Position numbers and translations under genes: made by a program. A DNA stretch of 11,349 nucleotides from JAVDCA01 sp036491235. GTDB taxonomy: Bacteria; Pseudomonadota; Alphaproteobacteria; Rhizobiales; Xanthobacteraceae. The first letter of the stretch is position 1; each line of letters opens with the position of its first letter. The notes beneath the pieces are model-generated. The model did no database searches. It was not told the DNA's origin and saw only the letters and a program-made list of their open reading frames with translations. The stretch covers positions 1 to 11,349 of the forward strand of contig DASXCK010000411.1 of assembly GCA_036491235.1 (NCBI GenBank). Direction: 5' to 3'. Below, in pieces: positions 1-6,859 of the stretch.

Positions 1-1
1 A

Positions 2-319
2 GGCCGCATCCACGTGCTGGCGACGCCGGTGATGATCAACCTGATGGAGGCGGCCGCGCTCGATTGCGTCGAGGCGCTGCTGCCGGACGGCCACCAGAGC
101 CTCGGCATCCACCTCGACGTGTCGCACCATGCGGCGACCCCCGTCGGCATGCGCGCGATCGCGATCGCACGCCTCATCGGCGTCGAGGGGCGGCGATTGA
201 AATTCGAGGTCGAGGCGCGCGACGAGCAGGAGATGATCGGCGGCGGCACGCACGAGCGCGTGGTCGTCAACGTGGCGCGCTTCGACGAACGGGTGAAGCG
301 GAAGATCGGCGCGGGCTGA
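2..319 (+). CDS. FlK-like hotdog-fold acyl-CoA thioesterase, 3' part (5' end outside window)
   Basis: The reading frame is open from the left edge, so the gene starts upstream; 105 C-terminal residues are visible. They resemble the thioesterase family containing fluoroacetyl-CoA thioesterase FlK of Streptomyces cattleya (about 139 aa), so roughly 34 residues are missing. Compared with FlK from memory, the catalytic residues keep exact spacing. Thr at codon 8 (23-25) matches T42, Glu at codon 16 (47-49) matches E50, and His at codon 42 (125-127) matches H76. A Gly seven residues before the His matches G69, and the Arg of GTHER (codon 86) matches R120. The protein should hydrolyse a small acyl-CoA in the cytoplasm. 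Family members are widespread and mostly uncharacterised, so fluoroacetyl-CoA specificity should not be assumed. The GTG at 14 is probably an internal Val codon, because the similarity continues upstream of it. The gene converges on the ABC transporter gene. Confidence 0.85.
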   Translation, partial: GRIHVLATPVMINLMEAAALDCVEALLPDGHQSLGIHLDVSHHAATPVGMRAIAIARLIGVEGRRLKFEVEARDEQEMIGGGTHERVVVNVARFDERVKRKIGAG

Positions 320-341
320 CGCGGCTCCCGGCGATCGCTTT

Positions 342-367
342 CCCGGATTTCGCTGCGCTCATCCGGG
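342..367. repeat. Short palindrome between convergent genes, possible bidirectional terminator
   Basis: CCCGGAT (342-348) and ATCCGGG (361-367) form a perfect 7-bp stem with a 12-nt loop. It lies in the 63-bp gap between the ends of the convergent thioesterase and ABC transporter genes. Stem-loops of this kind (CCCGGAT, a loop containing CGCTGCGCTC, ATCCGGG) are a familiar dispersed repeat in Bradyrhizobium-like genomes. There is no clear T-run on either side, so a terminator role is inferred from position only. Confidence 0.5.
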
Positions 368-382
368 TTACCAGGCTCCCCC

Positions 383-2509
383 CTACTCCGTGGCCGCGGC
401 CTTCGGCACCTCGCGCAGCGTGAAATGGTCGCCGTCGGGCGTCATCTCGATATGCCGCCGATGCAGCGCCGCCACGGCCGAGCGATGGCCGATCGACACC
501 AGCGTCGTGTCCGGCAGACGCTGGGCCAGCATGGCATAGAGCTCGGCCTCGAGCTTCTCGTCGGTCGCGGAGGTCGCCTCGTCGAGGAAGAGCCAGTCGG
601 GCCGCAACAACAGCGCGCGGGCGAGCGCGAGGCGCTGCTGCTCGCCGCTGGAAAGGCGCTGCGACCACACCTCCTCGCGATCGAGTTCGCCCACAAGGCC
701 GCCGAGTTGCGTGGCCGTGAGCGCGTCGCGAATCTGGTCGTCCGAATAGGTGCCGGGCACGGCCGGATAGGTGACGGCGGCGCGCAGAGTGCTGATCGGA
801 ATATAGGGCTTGGGCGGCACCACCATGAGGCGTGCATGCGCCGGCACGCCGATGCGGCCGTCGCCGAACGGCCAGACGCCGCCAATCGCGCGAAAGAGCG
901 TCGACTTGCCGGAGCCGGACGGCCCCGTCAGCACCAGATTCTCGCGCGCCGCCAGGCCGAGGTGCGGGCTCTTGAGCACGTGTCGCCCGTCCGGCAGCGC
1001 GAGGTCGATGTCGGTCAGATCGATCGCGGACCCGCCAGCCGTCGCGGCGACGCGCGCGGGCCCGGCACCGCGCAGCGCGTTCGCCTGCTCGATCGCGGCA
1101 TCGAATGAGTTGAGACGATCGACCACCGATTTGAAGCCGGCCAGGTAGGTGTAATAGTTGACGAAGAACGTCATCGCATCCGCGACGCGGCTGAAGGCGC
1201 TCGCCGTCTGCGTCATGATACCGAGCTCGATCTTGCCGGCGAAATAGAACGGTGCCGTGAAAACGTAGGGAATGATCGGCGAAATCTGGCCGAACGCCGA
1301 CGTGAAGGCGGCCACTTTGAGGCGCCGATAGACGAGGTCGATGTAGTTCGCGACCAACGCGCGGAAGCGGCCGCCGACCATCTCGCGCTCCGCCGTCTCG
1401 CCGCCCAGCAGCGCCACCTGTTCGGTATATTCGCGCAGGCGTGCGAGCGAGAAGCGGAAGTCGGCCTCCCGGTGCTGGCGCTCGAAGAACAGGGCGATCA
1501 GCGGCCGTCCGATGAAATGGGTGATCAACGTTCCGGCGGCCGCATAGAGCAGCGCGACCCAGAACAGGAAGCCCGGCAGCACGAAGTTGGTACCCGGGAT
1601 CGTGAACGCGCGCGACAGCGACCACAGCAGGACCGAGAAGGAAACGAGGTTGGAAATCTGGTAGATCAGCAGGATGGAGAAATCATACACGCCGTAGGCC
1701 GTGCTCGAACCGTCCGACCCGCCGTTGATGAAGCGGAAGATGTCCTCGGAAATGCGCTGGTCGGGGTTGTCGGTCTGCCCGGCGACAAGGCTGATGCGGT
1801 AGTGATTGTGGGTCGACAGCCATCGCGACACGAAGTGGTCGGTCAGCCAGATGCGCCAGCGGATCACCAGCATCGCCTGGGCGAAGAATTCCAGGACCGT
1901 CATGGCGACGTAGACGAAGGCCCAGGGCGTGAAGACGAACAGGAGTTGGCGCCAGAACTCCGGCTCATTGCGCGTCTGGATCGCGTTGAACCAGTCGCGG
2001 TTGAAGAAGCTCAGGCGCAGCAGGACGCCGACCTCGGCCTGGTTGAGCAGCACGAGCAGGATCACCATGGCAACCGCGATGCGCCGCTCGAGCGCCGTAA
2101 AGCGGCGGAAGGGCCAGATGCGCGCCGTGCCGGTCCCCTCGCCGTTGAAGTAGCGGTCGGCGATGCGCATGATCTGTTGGACAGTCGAGAGATGGGCCAC
2201 CGCGCGCACCAGGATCGCGAAGATCGCGACCGTCAGCGGCAGCGAATCGGGCGGCAGGAATTCCCGGTAGGCGGCCGGCCATAGGCCGATCCGGCCGGCC
2301 AGCACCGCGAGGCCGAACACGATGGTCTCGACCGCAAAGATGCCGACGAAAATCCTCAGGAAGCTCGAGATCCCGCTCGACCACCACGTCGCGGCCGCGC
2401 ACAGGAGCGCGACTACGCCGAGCAGCGAGCCCGCGATATTCCCGTGGACGGCGGCCTGCGCCAGGGCGAGCAGGCCGAACAGCGCGACGCAAATGCTGAG
2501 TGGCTTCAT
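383..2509 (-). CDS. SbmA/BacA (YddA)-type ABC transporter, fused permease and ATPase
   Basis: This 708-aa inner-membrane protein carries a permease and an ATPase in one chain and should work as a dimer. The N-terminal ~110 residues hold about four hydrophobic stretches (near 1-21, 26-43, 51-72 and 91-107). The SbmA/BacA-like transmembrane domain follows (about 140-460), with the family phrases FFNRDWFNAIQ (168-178) and a GE/E motif near 361-376. The nucleotide-binding domain is complete: Walker A GPSGSGKST (529-537), signature LSSGEQQR (619-626), Walker B WLFLDEATSATD (639-650) and H-loop His675. The usual Q-loop Gln (LPQRPY in relatives) appears as Pro566 in VPPKPY. E. coli YddA is about 561 aa, so the first ~140 residues are an extension. 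The start at 2509 is backed by GGAAAG (2515-2520) five bases upstream. Relatives import peptides, import vitamin B12 (Mycobacterium Rv1819c), or act on very-long-chain acyl groups; the substrate cannot be read from the sequence. Confidence 0.88.
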   Translation of the reverse strand: MKPLSICVALFGLLALAQAAVHGNIAGSLLGVVALLCAAATWWSSGISSFLRIFVGIFAVETIVFGLAVLAGRIGLWPAAYREFLPPDSLPLTVAIFAILVRAVAHLSTVQQIMRIADRYFNGEGTGTARIWPFRRFTALERRIAVAMVILLVLLNQAEVGVLLRLSFFNRDWFNAIQTRNEPEFWRQLLFVFTPWAFVYVAMTVLEFFAQAMLVIRWRIWLTDHFVSRWLSTHNHYRISLVAGQTDNPDQRISEDIFRFINGGSDGSSTAYGVYDFSILLIYQISNLVSFSVLLWSLSRAFTIPGTNFVLPGFLFWVALLYAAAGTLITHFIGRPLIALFFERQHREADFRFSLARLREYTEQVALLGGETAEREMVGGRFRALVANYIDLVYRRLKVAAFTSAFGQISPIIPYVFTAPFYFAGKIELGIMTQTASAFSRVADAMTFFVNYYTYLAGFKSVVDRLNSFDAAIEQANALRGAGPARVAATAGGSAIDLTDIDLALPDGRHVLKSPHLGLAARENLVLTGPSGSGKSTLFRAIGGVWPFGDGRIGVPAHARLMVVPPKPYIPISTLRAAVTYPAVPGTYSDDQIRDALTATQLGGLVGELDREEVWSQRLSSGEQQRLALARALLLRPDWLFLDEATSATDEKLEAELYAMLAQRLPDTTLVSIGHRSAVAALHRRHIEMTPDGDHFTLREVPKAAATE

Positions 2510-2615
2510 GGCTTCTTTCCGTCAGAACCGAGGAATGCGCCTCCGCACGAAATACGGTGCCCGCCCGGAGCCTGTTACTTGACCGACAACGCACCGGTGG
2601 AACGAATGCTCCGGG

Positions 2616-2645
2616 CTAATATGCTATCACAACAACATTCGCCAA
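2616..2645 (-). promoter_or_regulatory. Candidate sigma70-type promoter for the ABC transporter gene
   Basis: On the minus strand, TTGGCG (2640-2645) and TATTAG (2616-2621) are separated by 18 bp, a plausible -35/-10 pair. It would give a leader of about 100 nt before the ATG at 2509. The same -35 hexamer occurs in the stronger candidate upstream of the radical SAM gene. The match is only moderate. Confidence 0.35.
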
Positions 2646-2680
2646 TTGATCCGGCCACACGACGGGCGGCGAGGATCAAT
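2645..2680. repeat. Perfect 8-bp inverted repeat, possible operator
   Basis: ATTGATCC (2645-2652) and GGATCAAT (2673-2680) are perfect inverted copies with a 20-bp spacer. The left arm touches the candidate -35 of the transporter promoter. A repeat of this form between divergent genes could bind a dimeric regulator, for example one sensing acyl-CoA, but no regulator gene is in the window and the long spacer is atypical for one dimer. Confidence 0.35.
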
Positions 2681-2737
2681 CGAGAAATAAATAATGAAGC
2701 TTCTGATCGCGAAAAGATCGTAGCGTGCTAGACTGAT

Positions 2738-2824
2738 CGTCATGGCCGGGCTTGTCCCGGCCATCCACGTCTTTGCCGCGGAAAAAGAAAGGCGTGGATG
2801 CCCGGGACAAGCCCGGGCATGACG
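2738..2824. repeat. Nested palindromic repeat, copy 1
   Basis: This 87-bp element begins CGTCATG and ends CATGACG. Two long arms (2740-2769 and 2793-2822) are inverted copies with two mismatches. Each arm is itself a hairpin: GGCCGGG pairs with CCCGGCC in the left arm and GCCCGGG with CCCGGGC in the right arm, both around a 5-nt CTTGT/ACAAG loop. A second copy lies at 10173-10258. It resembles the REP/BIME-like elements that occur many times in Hyphomicrobiales genomes. It ends 10 bp before the thiolase Shine-Dalgarno sequence, so it may be transcribed as part of that leader. Confidence 0.85.
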
Positions 2825-2834
2825 AGGAACGAGC

Positions 2835-2838
2835 GGAG
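2835..2838 (+). promoter_or_regulatory. Ribosome binding site fixing the thiolase start
   Basis: GGAG lies six bases before the ATG at 2845. The frame stays open further upstream (a possible GTG at 2752), but that stretch translates the palindromic repeat and has no thiolase similarity. ATG 2845 is therefore the start. Confidence 0.75.
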
Positions 2839-2844
2839 ATTTCC

Positions 2845-4053
2845 ATGCCCGACGCCTTCATCTACGACCACGTGCGCACGCCGCGCGGGCGCGGCAAGCA
2901 GGACGGCGCGCTGCACGAGGTGACGGCGCTCAATCTGGCGACGCAGGCGCTCGCGGCACTCAAGGCGCGCAACAAGCTCGATACCTCGCAGGTCGACGAC
3001 GTGGTGCTGGGCTGCGTCGATCCTGTCGGCGAGGCAGGCGGCGATATCGCGCGGGTCGCGGCGATCTGTGCCGACTACGGCAATGGCGTGCCGGGCGTAC
3101 AGATCAACCGCTTCTGCGCCTCCGGGCTCGACGCGGTGAACTTCGCAGCGGCCGAGATCATGTCGGGCCAGCACGAGATGACGGTCGGCGGCGGCGTCGA
3201 GTCGATGAGCCGGGTGGGCATCGGCGCCTCCGGCGGCGCCTGGCCGATCGATCCGATGATCGCGCTCAAGTCCTACTTTTTGCCGCAGGGCATCTCGGCG
3301 GACCTGATCGCGACGAAATACGGCTTCTCGCGCGACGACGTCGATGCCTACGCGGTCGAGAGCCAGAAGCGCGCCGCAACCGCGTGGGACGAGGGCCGCT
3401 TCAAGAACTCGGTGCTGCCGGTGCGCGACGTGAACGGCATCACGCTGCTCGCCAAAGACGAGCACATGCGGCCGACCGCCACGATGCAGTCGCTCGCATC
3501 GCTGAAACCGGCGTTCGAGCAGATGGGCGCGGCCGCCGGCTTCGACGCCGTTGCCGTGCAGGCGCATCCCGAGGTCGAGACGGTCAACCACGTGCATCAC
3601 GCCGGCAACTCGTCCGGCATCGTCGACGGCGCCGCGGCGGTGCTGATCGGCAGCACGGAGGCGGGCGAGCGCGCCGGCCTCAAACCGCGCGCGCGCATCA
3701 AGGCCTTCGCCAATATCGGCTCGGAGCCCGCGATCATGCTCACCGGCCCGATCGACGTGACCAAGAAGGTGCTCAAGAGGGCCGGCATGACGCTCGCCGA
3801 CATCGACCTAATCGAGGTCAACGAGGCCTTTGCGTCGGTCGTGCTGCGCTACCTGCAGGCGTTCGAGCTCGATGCCGGCAAGGTCAACGTCAACGGCGGC
3901 GCCATCGCGATGGGCCACCCGCTCGGCGCGACCGGCGCCATGATCCTCGGCACCGCGCTCGACGAATTGGAACGGCGCAACCTCTCGACCGCGCTGGTCA
4001 CGCTGTGCATCGGCGTCGGCATGGGGACCGCAACCATCATCGAGCGCGTGTGA
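2845..4053 (+). CDS. fadA: Acetyl-CoA C-acyltransferase (thiolase, FadA-type)
   Basis: This 402-aa protein is a full-length thiolase, which cleaves 3-ketoacyl-CoA with CoA to acetyl-CoA and a shortened acyl-CoA in the cytoplasm (or runs in reverse as a condensation). The acyl-accepting Cys91 sits in NRFCASGLDAV. NEAFA (326-330), His358 in GGAIAMGHPLGATG and the second catalytic Cys388 in TLCIGVGMGT are all present. It starts a co-directional cluster: a cupin gene begins 5 bp after the stop and a FadB-type multifunctional gene follows. That pairing supports beta-oxidation over PHB-type acetoacetyl-CoA synthesis. Chain-length preference cannot be read from the sequence, so the gene name denotes the family. 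Its leader contains the palindromic repeat. Confidence 0.93.
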   Translation: MPDAFIYDHVRTPRGRGKQDGALHEVTALNLATQALAALKARNKLDTSQVDDVVLGCVDPVGEAGGDIARVAAICADYGNGVPGVQINRFCASGLDAVNFAAAEIMSGQHEMTVGGGVESMSRVGIGASGGAWPIDPMIALKSYFLPQGISADLIATKYGFSRDDVDAYAVESQKRAATAWDEGRFKNSVLPVRDVNGITLLAKDEHMRPTATMQSLASLKPAFEQMGAAAGFDAVAVQAHPEVETVNHVHHAGNSSGIVDGAAAVLIGSTEAGERAGLKPRARIKAFANIGSEPAIMLTGPIDVTKKVLKRAGMTLADIDLIEVNEAFASVVLRYLQAFELDAGKVNVNGGAIAMGHPLGATGAMILGTALDELERRNLSTALVTLCIGVGMGTATIIERV

Positions 4054-4058
4054 GCGCC

Positions 4059-4532
4059 ATGCCGAAGATCGACATCGACAAGATCCCGATCGACACGCAC
4101 ACCGCTTATCCGGAGGAATTCCGCCGCGACCTCATCGGGCGCGAGCGCCAGCGGCTCGGCAACGCCGCCGGGCTCGACCAGTACGGCGTGAACCTGTGCC
4201 GGCTCAAGCCCGGCGCCGCGTCGTCGCAGCGCCATTGGCACCAGCACGAGGACGAGCTCGTCTACATGCTGGAAGGCGAGGTCGTGCTGGCGGAGGACGG
4301 CGGCGAGACGATCTTGCGGCCCGGCGACGCGGCCGCCTGGATGGCCGGCGTCGCCAACGGGCACCGGCTGATCAACCGCTCGGACCGCGATGCGGTCTTT
4401 CTCGAGATCGGCACCCGCGCGCCGCGCGAGGTCGCGACCTACCCGGACATCGACATGCGGATGGAGCGAGAGGGCAAGACCCAGCGCTACGTGCGCAAGG
4501 ACGGCACGCCGTATCCGGAGACGAAGCGGTGA
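4059..4532 (+). CDS. Small single-domain cupin protein
   Basis: This 157-aa soluble protein has one cupin beta-barrel. Cupin motif 1 is visible as HWHQHEDELVYMLEG, with likely metal ligands His59, His61 and Glu66 and conserved Gly73. Motif 2 is GDAAAWMAGVANGHRLIN, with His102 as the probable fourth ligand and Asn106. The C-terminal tail (about 121-157, containing YPDIDM and KDGTPYP) follows the barrel and is typical of a group of alphaproteobacterial cupin proteins of unknown function. The start lies 5 bp after the thiolase stop, with only a weak GAG upstream, so translation may be coupled. The reaction is unknown: it could be a metal-dependent isomerase, dioxygenase or decarboxylase, or a ligand-binding protein. 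Its place between two beta-oxidation genes suggests, but does not show, a role in acyl-CoA metabolism. Confidence 0.8.
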   Translation: MPKIDIDKIPIDTHTAYPEEFRRDLIGRERQRLGNAAGLDQYGVNLCRLKPGAASSQRHWHQHEDELVYMLEGEVVLAEDGGETILRPGDAAAWMAGVANGHRLINRSDRDAVFLEIGTRAPREVATYPDIDMRMEREGKTQRYVRKDGTPYPETKR

Positions 4533-4550
4533 GCATTCCCACAAATGCCC

Positions 4551-4580
4551 CGTCATGCCCCGCGCAAGGGGAGCACCCAG
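4551..4580. repeat. Possible degenerate remnant of a palindromic repeat
   Basis: The gap between the cupin and fadB-type genes (4533-4648) contains CGTCATGCCCCGCGCAAG followed by GGGGAGCACCCAG. The first 11 bases resemble the left end of the repeat at 10173, and the rest resembles its internal closing arm with changes. No matching right half is clear, so it may be a decayed copy or a related short repeat. Confidence 0.3.
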
Positions 4581-4648
4581 TTCCACGAGGCCGCTGTGGT
4601 TACCGGATTGCCCGCGTGCGCGAGTGAATTGATAGTCGGAGCTCCCAA

Positions 4649-6859
4649 ATGACTTTCCAGCACTTCAAGCTCGACATCGACGGCGACAGCATCGCGCTCG
4701 TCACCTGGAACTCGCCCGGCCGCTCGATGAATGTGATCGACCGCACGGTGATCGAGGAGCTGTCCGCGGTCGTCGAGCAGGTCGCGAGCGACGCCGCGAT
4801 CAAGGGCGCGGTGATCACGTCGGGCAAGGAGACGTTCTCGGCCGGCGCTGACCTCACGCTCTTGGAGAGCCTCGGCCGCACTTTTACGGAATTCGCCAGG
4901 AGCAAGGGCCCGGAAGCGGCCGCGACGGCGCTGTTCGAGGAAAGCCGCAAGCTCTCGCTGCTCTATCGCCGGCTCGAGACCTGCGGCAAGCCGTGGGCGG
5001 CCGCGCTCAACGGCACCGCGGTCGGCGGCGGATTCGAGCTCGCCCTCGCCTGCCATCATCGCGTGGCGGCGCAGAACCCGCGCACGCGCGTCGGCCTGCC
5101 CGAGGTCAAGGTCGGCCTGTTTCCGGGCGCCGGCGGCACCTCGCGCATCGCGCGCATGCTGCCGCCCGCCGACGCGCTGCAATTTCTGCTCAAGGGCGAC
5201 CAGCACGGCGTCGAGCGCGCCAAGGCGACGAAGCTCATCGATGCGGCCGTGCCGCCCACGGACCTGGTCAAAAGCGCGAAGGACTGGGTCAAGGCGAACC
5301 CGAACGCCAAGGCGCCGTGGGATACCGAAGGCTTCCGCCTGCCGGGCGGCCCGGTCTACTCCAAGGCCGGGATGATGACGTTCCCGGCCGCGAATGCGAT
5401 CTATCGGCGCGAGACCTACGACAACTATCCCGCGGCTCGGGCGATCATGCAGGTGGTCTACGAGGGGCTGCAGCTCCCGATAGACATCGCGCTGCGGGTC
5501 GAGTCGCGCTACTTCGCAAAAATCCTGCGCTCGCCCGAAGCGGCCGCAATGATGCGCACGCTGTTCGTCTCCATGCAGGAGATCAACAAGGGGCTGCGCC
5601 GACCGGCCGCTGTACCAGCGACGAAGCTCAAGCGCATCGGCATCATCGGCGCCGGATTCATGGGCGCGAGCATCGGCTACGTCACGGCCGCCGCGGGCCT
5701 CGAGGTCGCGCTGATCGACCGCGACCAGGCGGCCGCCGACAAGGGCAAGGCGCTGTCGCAGAAGCTCGTCGGCGACCTGGTCAGCAAAGGGCGCGCAAGC
5801 GCCGCGGACGGCGACGCGCTGCTGCGGCGCATATCGGCCGGCGCCGACTATGCGGCGCTCAAGGACTGCGACCTCGTGATCGAGGCCGTGTTCGAGGACC
5901 GCACCGTCAAGGCGGAGACGATCAAGAAGGCGCAGGCCGCCATGGGCGCCGGCGTGGTCTTCGGCTCCAACACCTCGACGCTGCCGATCACGTCGCTGGC
6001 GGAGAGTTTTTCCGACCCGAGCCGCTTCATCGGGGTCCATTTCTTCTCGCCGGTCGAGAAGATGATGCTGGTCGAGATCATCATGGGCAAAAAGACCGGC
6101 GATGCCGCGCTCGCGGCCGCGCTCGACTATGTGCGGGCGATCCGCAAGACACCGATCGTCGTCAACGACTCGCGCGGGTTCTACACCTCACGCGTGGTCG
6201 GCACATATCTCCGCGAGGGGCACCTGATGCTCGCCGACGGCATTCCGGCCGCGATGATCGAGAACATCGGGCGCATGGCCGGCATGCCGGTCGGCCCGCT
6301 CGCGCTCAACGACGAGGTCGCGGTCGATCTCGCCTGGAAGATCCTGAAAGCGACGGAGGCCGATCTCGGCGCCGGCGCGATCGATCCGCGCGAGAAGGCG
6401 CTGCTCGCCGAGATGGTCGAGCGGCGCGGCCGCCTCGGCCGCAAGAACGGCAAGGGCTTCTACGACTATCCCGAGAAGGGGCCGAAAAAGCTGTGGCCCG
6501 GGCTGGTCGAGCTGCAGGAGACGAAGCTCGATGCCGACACGATCGACGTCGACGAGATCAAGCAGCGCCTGCTCGTGATCCAGGCGCTGGAGACCGCGCG
6601 CTGCTTCGAGGAGAAGGTCTTGACCGACGTGCGCGAGGCCGATGTCGGCTCGATCCTCGGCTTCGGCTTCGCGCCGTTCTCGGGCGGCACGCTCTCCTAC
6701 ATCGACATGATGGGAACGAAGGCGTTCGTCGCGCTGTGCGAGACGCTGGCGAAGAAGCACGGCGCGCGCTTTGCGCCGAGCAACCTTCTGGTCGAGATGG
6801 CCCGCACGGGCGAGAGCTTCTACGGCCGGTTCGGACCGGTGCAGCGCGCGGCGGCGTAG
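4649..6859 (+). CDS. fadB: Fused enoyl-CoA hydratase / 3-hydroxyacyl-CoA dehydrogenase (FadB/FadJ-type)
   Basis: This 736-aa protein combines two beta-oxidation steps: hydration of trans-2-enoyl-CoA and NAD-dependent oxidation of the 3-hydroxyacyl-CoA. The hydratase domain (about 1-200) has the oxyanion-hole segment SAGADL (64-69) and both catalytic glutamates, Glu130 in GGGFELALA and Glu152 in GLPEVKVGLFPG. A linker leads to the NAD-binding fold, GIIGAGFMGAS (331-341). The dehydrogenase His464 in HFFSPVEKM and Glu476 form the catalytic pair. Two C-terminal dehydrogenase helical domains follow (about 505-610 and 635-730), including FAPFSGGTLSYID. The length fits FadB/FadJ (about 715-730). GGAG (4638-4641) sits seven bases before the ATG. 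It should form a complex with the thiolase encoded two genes upstream. FadB and FadJ subtypes cannot be separated safely by eye. Confidence 0.93.
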   Translation: MTFQHFKLDIDGDSIALVTWNSPGRSMNVIDRTVIEELSAVVEQVASDAAIKGAVITSGKETFSAGADLTLLESLGRTFTEFARSKGPEAAATALFEESRKLSLLYRRLETCGKPWAAALNGTAVGGGFELALACHHRVAAQNPRTRVGLPEVKVGLFPGAGGTSRIARMLPPADALQFLLKGDQHGVERAKATKLIDAAVPPTDLVKSAKDWVKANPNAKAPWDTEGFRLPGGPVYSKAGMMTFPAANAIYRRETYDNYPAARAIMQVVYEGLQLPIDIALRVESRYFAKILRSPEAAAMMRTLFVSMQEINKGLRRPAAVPATKLKRIGIIGAGFMGASIGYVTAAAGLEVALIDRDQAAADKGKALSQKLVGDLVSKGRASAADGDALLRRISAGADYAALKDCDLVIEAVFEDRTVKAETIKKAQAAMGAGVVFGSNTSTLPITSLAESFSDPSRFIGVHFFSPVEKMMLVEIIMGKKTGDAALAAALDYVRAIRKTPIVVNDSRGFYTSRVVGTYLREGHLMLADGIPAAMIENIGRMAGMPVGPLALNDEVAVDLAWKILKATEADLGAGAIDPREKALLAEMVERRGRLGRKNGKGFYDYPEKGPKKLWPGLVELQETKLDADTIDVDEIKQRLLVIQALETARCFEEKVLTDVREADVGSILGFGFAPFSGGTLSYIDMMGTKAFVALCETLAKKHGARFAPSNLLVEMARTGESFYGRFGPVQRAAA

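Larger units (their letters stand above)
2510..2844. other. Divergent intergenic region between the ABC transporter and the thiolase
   Basis: These 335 bases separate two divergently transcribed genes. The part from about 2610 to 2740 is clearly more AT-rich than its surroundings, as expected for promoters. I see a candidate promoter for the transporter, an 8-bp inverted repeat and the nested palindromic repeat, each listed separately. I found no convincing -35/-10 pair for the thiolase. Short open frames here have no recognisable protein and run into the repeat, so I see no gene. Confidence 0.7.

Noticed and set aside
1472..2284. Open frame (270 codons) on the plus strand opposite the ABC transporter
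   Set aside because: It is a highly charged antisense shadow, and the transporter frame explains the region.
2738..2824. Possible CRISPR unit or small RNA gene
   Set aside because: There is only one local copy without regular spacers, and no promoter/terminator arrangement of its own. A dispersed palindromic repeat explains it better.
2752..2844. Upstream extension of the thiolase frame
   Set aside because: The added 31 residues are a translation of the palindromic repeat. ATG 2845 has a good ribosome site and begins the family similarity.
4553..6040. Long open frame (495 codons) on the minus strand opposite the fadB-type gene
   Set aside because: It is an antisense shadow of a strongly GC-rich gene, rich in Arg/Asp/Ala with no recognisable domain. 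The sense frame has all catalytic motifs.
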